The position numbers were made by a program, and so were the translations under genes. A stretch of 10,659 nucleotides of DNA from Planctomycetaceae bacterium. GTDB lineage: Bacteria; Planctomycetota; Phycisphaerae; Phycisphaerales; SM1A02. The notes beneath the pieces were generated by a model, which had not been told where the DNA came from, ran no database searches, and saw nothing but the letters and a program-made list of their open reading frames with translations. The stretch covers positions 1-10,659 of the forward strand of contig CANJIC010000054.1 of NCBI GenBank assembly GCA_947474205.1, given 5' to 3'. Positions 7,714 through 10,659 of this stretch are shown in pieces. How positions within the stretch are numbered: the stretch's first letter is position 1; the number at the start of each line of letters is the position of its first letter.

Positions 7714-7785
7714 AGATGGCGTACAAAAAACATTTCGGGCGCGCTGATCAGGTGGCGCACAAAAAATATTATTGGCGCGCTGATC
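7714..7785. repeat. Two-copy 36-bp imperfect tandem direct repeat between two crotonase genes
   Basis: Copy 1 is 7714-7749 and copy 2 is 7750-7785. They match at 30 of 36 positions, sharing a GGCG half, an A6 run and the end GGCGCGCTGATC without gaps. A third, degraded start (GTGGCG then A-rich) may follow at 7787. The array lies in the 147-bp gap (7662-7808) upstream of the crotonase starting at 7661. It could be a local duplication or a two-site regulator-binding region; no hairpin with a strong stem is visible in it. Confidence 0.8.
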
Positions 7786-7808
7786 TAGTGGCGGGGACAA
7801 ACACAAAA

Positions 7809-8768
7809 TCAAGTTGTCTTAGAACGACTTTTCCAAACCGCGGCGACTCGATCAACGCTTTCTGCGCCACCAACACCAGACACACTGGCCGAAAGCGCCA
7901 ACGCACGATGCGTGTGGTGTAAATGGGGATCAAGTTGTTGCAACCAACACTTTGTGGTGAAAAGCGCGCGCGGACCCTTGGCCAACAATATTTTTGTGAG
8001 CGCGGAGGTTTCTTGAGCAAGCGGACTATCAAAATTATGCGTAGCGACTTGGTTGGGCATGTTGTTGTGACCCGGTGTTGCGCCGGCAAGATACGAAGCG
8101 AAACCCAATTCAAACGCGCGCTTGCCACTGATAAGTTCACCCCCCAACAACAATTCTCGCGCCGCGCCAAGGCCCATGCGCGATGACAGTGTTGGCCCAC
8201 TGATGGCTGGTGATAATCCAATGGCGTGCGTTGGATATCCAAATTTGGAATCCGGCGTTGCAATAATGAAGTCACACGCGGACACAAGCGCGCAACCACC
8301 CGCAAGCGCCGCGCCCGACACCGCCGCAATAGTGATGGCTGAAAGTTGAGAAATAATTTCAACACAGTTGTGAAGGCGTTGTAAATAATCTTCTAGAACA
8401 GGCTGGGCACCGATTGCATCATTGGCAACAGCACGAAGATCAAAGCCGGCGCAAAATGCGGGGCCGTTGGCGCGCAGAACAACAACGCGGGTGAATGAAT
8501 CAACGGGCTCGCTGATTTGAATCCCGGATTGATTCTGTTTTTCTTGTCCCAAACCCGGAGAATTTGCACCGTTCCAAAACGGATTTGTCGCGCAATTTTT
8601 TTGTGTGTCTTTGAGCGCATTTTCAAGCGCGTTGAACATGTCACCACCAAGCGCGTTGCGACGATCAGGATCATTCAGCGTGATTGTTGCGACGGCGCGC
8701 GGGTTGGTCTCATCACCACAACCGCTTGAATATTCAAGAAGAACGAATTCGCGCGTCGGCGTTGTCAC
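7809..8768 (-). CDS. Divergent crotonase-family protein lacking both hydratase glutamates
   Basis: This crotonase-fold protein has 319 residues from a GTG at 8768. Recognisable parts are ITLNDPDRRNALGGDMF (29-45), RVVVLRANGPAFCAGFDLR (94-112), SGAALAGGCALVSACDF (151-167) and FGYPTHAIGLSPAISGP (176-192). Ala160 and Thr180 replace the two catalytic glutamates of enoyl-CoA hydratase, so ordinary hydration is unlikely, while the oxyanion-hole segments are kept. Between about residues 57 and 93 there is an insertion of some 35 Asn/Gln/Gly/Ser-rich residues absent from normal family members. The GTG overlaps the stop of the phosphatase gene (GTGA), with GGAG 7 nt upstream, which decides the start over an in-frame TTG at 8834 and implies translational coupling. 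It may be a CoA-thioester isomerase, hydrolase or lyase, or a non-catalytic partner; the function is not assignable. Confidence 0.87.
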   Translation of the reverse strand: MTTPTREFVLLEYSSGCGDETNPRAVATITLNDPDRRNALGGDMFNALENALKDTQKNCATNPFWNGANSPGLGQEKQNQSGIQISEPVDSFTRVVVLRANGPAFCAGFDLRAVANDAIGAQPVLEDYLQRLHNCVEIISQLSAITIAAVSGAALAGGCALVSACDFIIATPDSKFGYPTHAIGLSPAISGPTLSSRMGLGAARELLLGGELISGKRAFELGFASYLAGATPGHNNMPNQVATHNFDSPLAQETSALTKILLAKGPRALFTTKCWLQQLDPHLHHTHRALALSASVSGVGGAESVDRVAAVWKSRSKTT

Positions 8769-9367
8769 CGACCAACTCCGGGTCCAGACGGAACCGCGCC
8801 CATGCTCCAAATGACTTTGTTGATGTGTTCCCAACCCAGCACATTCACGCTGCCCGCGCGAATTGCAAAACTTCTGCCACGCGTCACCGGTAATTCAAGC
8901 CATGTTGCAATGAGCACGCGTGAAAAATGTCCGTGCGTGAACATGGCTATGTTTCCAGTGAGTGATGTGCAGCGATCAAGCAATTGCACCGCGCGTTTAT
9001 GAACATCCGACAAATGTTCGCCGCCAGGGCAACCGTGATGCCACAAGTCCCAGCCTGGATTTTTGGCGGCGATCTCAAGCGAAGTCCAACCCTCATAGTC
9101 ACCGTAATCCCACTCCGCCAAAAGCGGTTCAACCCGAACCTGTTTTTCAAGTCCACACAATTGCGCGGTGTGAATTGCGCGCGTGCGTGGACTTGAAAGA
9201 ACGGTTTCAAACTGCACGGCGCTGACCCAGGGTTTTAATTCAACAGCCGCCTCATCGCCACGCGCGGTCAATGGAATATCTGTTCGACCCGTGTGCCGGC
9301 CATTTAAACTCCATTCGGTTTCCGCATGGCGAATGACCCAAATTTGTGGACGGGAATCTTTATTCAT
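8765..9367 (-). CDS. Histidine phosphatase family protein (phosphoglycerate mutase / SHB17-like)
   Basis: This 200-residue cytoplasmic phosphatase of the branch-2-like histidine phosphatase superfamily works through a phosphohistidine intermediate. VIRHAETEWSLNGRHTGRTD (11-30) carries Arg13 and nucleophile His14 (RHA rather than the common RHG). SSPRTRAIHTA (58-68) carries Arg61, LAEWDYGDYEGW (83-94) the acid Glu85, and FTHGHFSRVL (143-152) the second His145. The set TGRTDIPLT, WDYGDYEG and WDLWHHGCPGGE resembles yeast SHB17 (sedoheptulose-1,7-bisphosphatase) more than true glycolytic mutases, from memory. A sugar-phosphate substrate is therefore plausible but not shown. The ATG at 9367 has no clear ribosome-binding site but gives a normal N-terminus. 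It follows the lipoprotein gene by 17 bp and its stop overlaps the next crotonase start. Confidence 0.9.
   Translation of the reverse strand: MNKDSRPQIWVIRHAETEWSLNGRHTGRTDIPLTARGDEAAVELKPWVSAVQFETVLSSPRTRAIHTAQLCGLEKQVRVEPLLAEWDYGDYEGWTSLEIAAKNPGWDLWHHGCPGGEHLSDVHKRAVQLLDRCTSLTGNIAMFTHGHFSRVLIATWLELPVTRGRSFAIRAGSVNVLGWEHINKVIWSMGAVPSGPGVGR
8766..8779 (-). promoter_or_regulatory. GTGA stop/start overlap with ribosome-binding site
   Basis: The phosphatase TGA (8765-8767) and crotonase GTG (8766-8768) share two bases on the minus strand. GGAG (8776-8779) lies 7 nt before the GTG, inside the phosphatase coding region. This arrangement ties translation of the crotonase to that of the phosphatase and fixes the crotonase start. 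Confidence 0.7.
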
Positions 9368-9384
9368 ATGGATGAATTTGCAAA

Positions 9385-9882
9385 TTATTTTTGTGTCGGC
9401 TTCGCCACTTCTTTGGGCGCGTGGGTTACAGGTAACTCTAGGTTTGTATTTGACGGGGCGATAAAGGTATCGCGGTGGTACACCAATACAAAACCATCCG
9501 CACCGGTAAGAGTGAGTTGATCCATTTCAACAAGTGGAACAAAAGACAATTCTTTGCGCTCGGGTGGCGGATCAATAATGATTTTGAGAGAACCCGACGA
9601 TACTTTCCAAGTTCCGCGACGCACAAGTTCCGCGACGCGGGCGGTCATAATGCCGCCCTCGCCCAATGAAACCGAGGCACCAAGCGGGCTTTCAATTACT
9701 TCGTCCTTCACTTGCGCCTTGGGGTCTTTGGGCGCGGAACTGTCACCCGGCGAAAAAATCCAGCGGCCAACAAGTTGGGGCATTCGTCCATCAACCGGCG
9801 CAATTGATTTGCGGCTTTGTGACGAAGAGCACGAAGCCATAACCAGCACGAGAGATGAAACAAGAATGGCGTGAAGTTTCAT
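9385..9882 (-). CDS. Small lipoprotein of unknown function
   Basis: This 165-residue protein has a lipoprotein signal peptide: charged MKLH, hydrophobic stretch to residue 15, then MASC with the likely lipidated Cys18. Met at -3 is less usual than Leu but tolerated. Ser19-Ser20 after the cysteine fit sorting to the outer membrane rather than inner-membrane retention. The mature part contains LVGRWIFSPGD (37-47), a Lys/Asp-rich stretch, and alternating beta-strand-like segments (RRGTWKVSSGSLKIIIDPPP 87-106; DQLTLTGADGFVLVYHRD 121-138). This suggests a small beta-barrel or sandwich similar in character to lipocalin-like domains; I do not recognise a family. The ATG at 9882 has no strong ribosome-binding site. 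It ends 17 bp before the phosphatase gene, so the two may be cotranscribed, though no functional link is evident. Confidence 0.82.
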   Translation of the reverse strand: MKLHAILVSSLVLVMASCSSSQSRKSIAPVDGRMPQLVGRWIFSPGDSSAPKDPKAQVKDEVIESPLGASVSLGEGGIMTARVAELVRRGTWKVSSGSLKIIIDPPPERKELSFVPLVEMDQLTLTGADGFVLVYHRDTFIAPSNTNLELPVTHAPKEVAKPTQK

Positions 9883-9999
9883 GGTGACATGTTACGAGCA
9901 AGCGCGAATTGCTGCGATGTTTCAAAATGAAATTTGCTTTCCGAAAGCGTGGCGTGTTGGGAGACAATCAGTACCCAATTGTAAAACCGAATTTTGGCG
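9883..9999. other. 117-bp intergenic region with two short inverted repeats
   Basis: It separates the peptidase-like gene from the lipoprotein gene. On the minus strand GCTTT-CGG-AAAGC (9936-9948) can form a 5-bp stem with AAATTT after it, a weak candidate terminator for the upstream gene. TTTCA-TTT-TGAAA (9920-9932) is a second 13-bp inverted repeat, operator-like in size, lying 38-50 bp before the lipoprotein start. TACAAT (9978-9983) could be a -10 box but has no good -35 partner. None of these is strong. Confidence 0.3.
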
Positions 10000-10659
10000 T
10001 TACAGAATTGGCAAATGAATATCCAAGCGATAGGCGAACGCGCGAAGCAACAATAGTTCCTGGGTATTCACCACATCGTCGGCGGTGGCGACAGAGATAA
10101 GGGCGTTGGAAAGAAGCTTTCGATCACGCGCAGAGAGAGCGTCCAACTCCTCAAGCGAAAAATGGAGCGCGTCAAGCGTGCATTCTTGGATTGTTGGAAG
10201 CGTAAGGCCACTCAGTTCACACGCCGCCGCGCCAAGATCAAACCCGCGGGCGCAATGGCTTGAATCACCAGCGCGCGCCAGTGTTCCCAACACAATTCTC
10301 AACGCTTGCGAGCATTCCCGCATTGAGCGCGTCAATTTATTTTTAGACAGCGCCCCAAAGCGCGTCTCAATTCTTCTAGTCAGAACAATGCGGGTCATCC
10401 AATCAAATAAATCAACATGATTATCAGCGCGCATGGCCGCGGTCAGCGTGGTTCGAAACACCACATATTGTTGCTTGGTCAATTGTGTCAGTGTTGGAAC
10501 ACAAAGATCAAGCACAACAAGTCGAATTTCATCTGGTAAACCAACCACGCTCGCGGCAAGTTGGTGCCAGCTTGCCATCACGCCTTGGCCAAGATGTTCA
10601 AGGGCGAGCCCGCGCACTTTTTCTTGCGCGTCCAATTGCGCGCCCGTGACAAGCAACAA
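10000..10659 (-). CDS. C-terminal part of a probable M48-type metallopeptidase with TerB-like tail, cut by the window edge
   Basis: At least 220 codons remain open to the window edge; the first visible codons (TTG, CTT, GTC...) need not be the real start, so I treat it as partial. LDLCVPTLTQLTKQQYVVFR (about 50-69), then the acidic NHVDLFDWM (80-88), and the end ATADDVVNTQELLLLRAFAY with a closing RLDIHLPIL, match the pattern of helical TerB-like repeats (acidic D-G/N-x-V-D/T loops followed by E-x-x-L-L-R-A) that I recall at the C-terminus of M48-family membrane metallopeptidases. No HExxH zinc motif is present in the visible part; it would lie upstream, outside the window. If the N-terminus proves different, the call should fall back to a hypothetical alpha-helical protein. 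It has no visible link to the amino acid cluster. Confidence 0.62.
   Translation of the reverse strand: MLLVTGAQLDAQEKVRGLALEHLGQGVMASWHQLAASVVGLPDEIRLVVLDLCVPTLTQLTKQQYVVFRTTLTAAMRADNHVDLFDWMTRIVLTRRIETRFGALSKNKLTRSMRECSQALRIVLGTLARAGDSSHCARGFDLGAAACELSGLTLPTIQECTLDALHFSLEELDALSARDRKLLSNALISVATADDVVNTQELLLLRAFAYRLDIHLPIL

Noticed and set aside
7662..7760. N-terminal extension of the second crotonase from a GTG at 7760
   Set aside because: The 33 extra residues overlap the tandem repeat, precede a normal crotonase N-terminus, and have no ribosome-binding site. It is less likely, but not excluded, since the ATG at 7661 also lacks a clear site.
7714..7808. CRISPR-like repeat array
   Set aside because: There are only two adjacent units with no spacers between them and no cas genes in the window.
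8769..8834. Start of the third crotonase at TTG 8834
   Set aside because: It would overlap the phosphatase by 70 bp; the GTG at 8768 has GGAG at the right distance and a GTGA coupling.

Overview
The window is about 10.7 kb of chromosomal-type DNA, of roughly balanced base composition and very rich in GCGC words. Every convincing gene is on the minus strand, so transcription runs from high to low coordinates. It comes from a Gram-negative-type bacterium, because one product is a lipoprotein whose residues after the lipobox cysteine fit outer-membrane sorting. The mix of genes would suit a Planctomycetota/Phycisphaerae-like or similar environmental lineage, but that placement is a weak inference. 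I see no rRNA, tRNA, CRISPR array, insertion sequence or phage gene.

Layout in transcription order. (1) 10659-10000: the C-terminal part of a protein that looks like the TerB-like tail of an M48-type metallopeptidase, cut by the window edge. (2) 9882-9385: a small lipoprotein of unknown function. (3) 9367-8765: a histidine phosphatase resembling the SHB17/phosphoglycerate-mutase group. (4) 8768-7809: a divergent crotonase-fold protein that starts on a GTG overlapping the phosphatase stop. (5) An intergenic gap with a 36-bp imperfect tandem direct repeat. (6) 7661-6897 and 6893-6012: two more crotonases separated by 3 bp. (7) A 128-bp gap with a strongly AT-rich island. (8) 5883-3943: an extended acyl-CoA dehydrogenase. 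(9) 3891-2767: a leucine/valine-type amino acid dehydrogenase. (10) 2680-1547, 1534-566 and 494-1: the E1-alpha, E1-beta and (partial) lipoyl E2 subunits of a 2-oxoacid dehydrogenase complex.

Taken together, genes 4 to 10 read as a branched-chain amino acid catabolic cluster. Leucine dehydrogenase deaminates Leu/Val/Ile to 2-oxoacids, and the E1/E2 complex (with an E3 outside this window) turns these into branched acyl-CoAs. The acyl-CoA dehydrogenase makes the enoyl-CoAs, and the three crotonases can supply hydration and related downstream steps. The order dehydrogenase, E1-alpha, E1-beta, E2 parallels the Bacillus bcd-bkd arrangement. The assignment as branched-chain rather than pyruvate dehydrogenase rests mainly on this context.

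The most unusual items are the crotonase at 7809-8768, which lacks both catalytic glutamates and carries an insertion of about 35 residues; the tandem repeat next to it; and a strand-biased octamer (CGCGCTTG on the coding strand) that recurs at least a dozen times. I found no clearly new defence or mobile system here.
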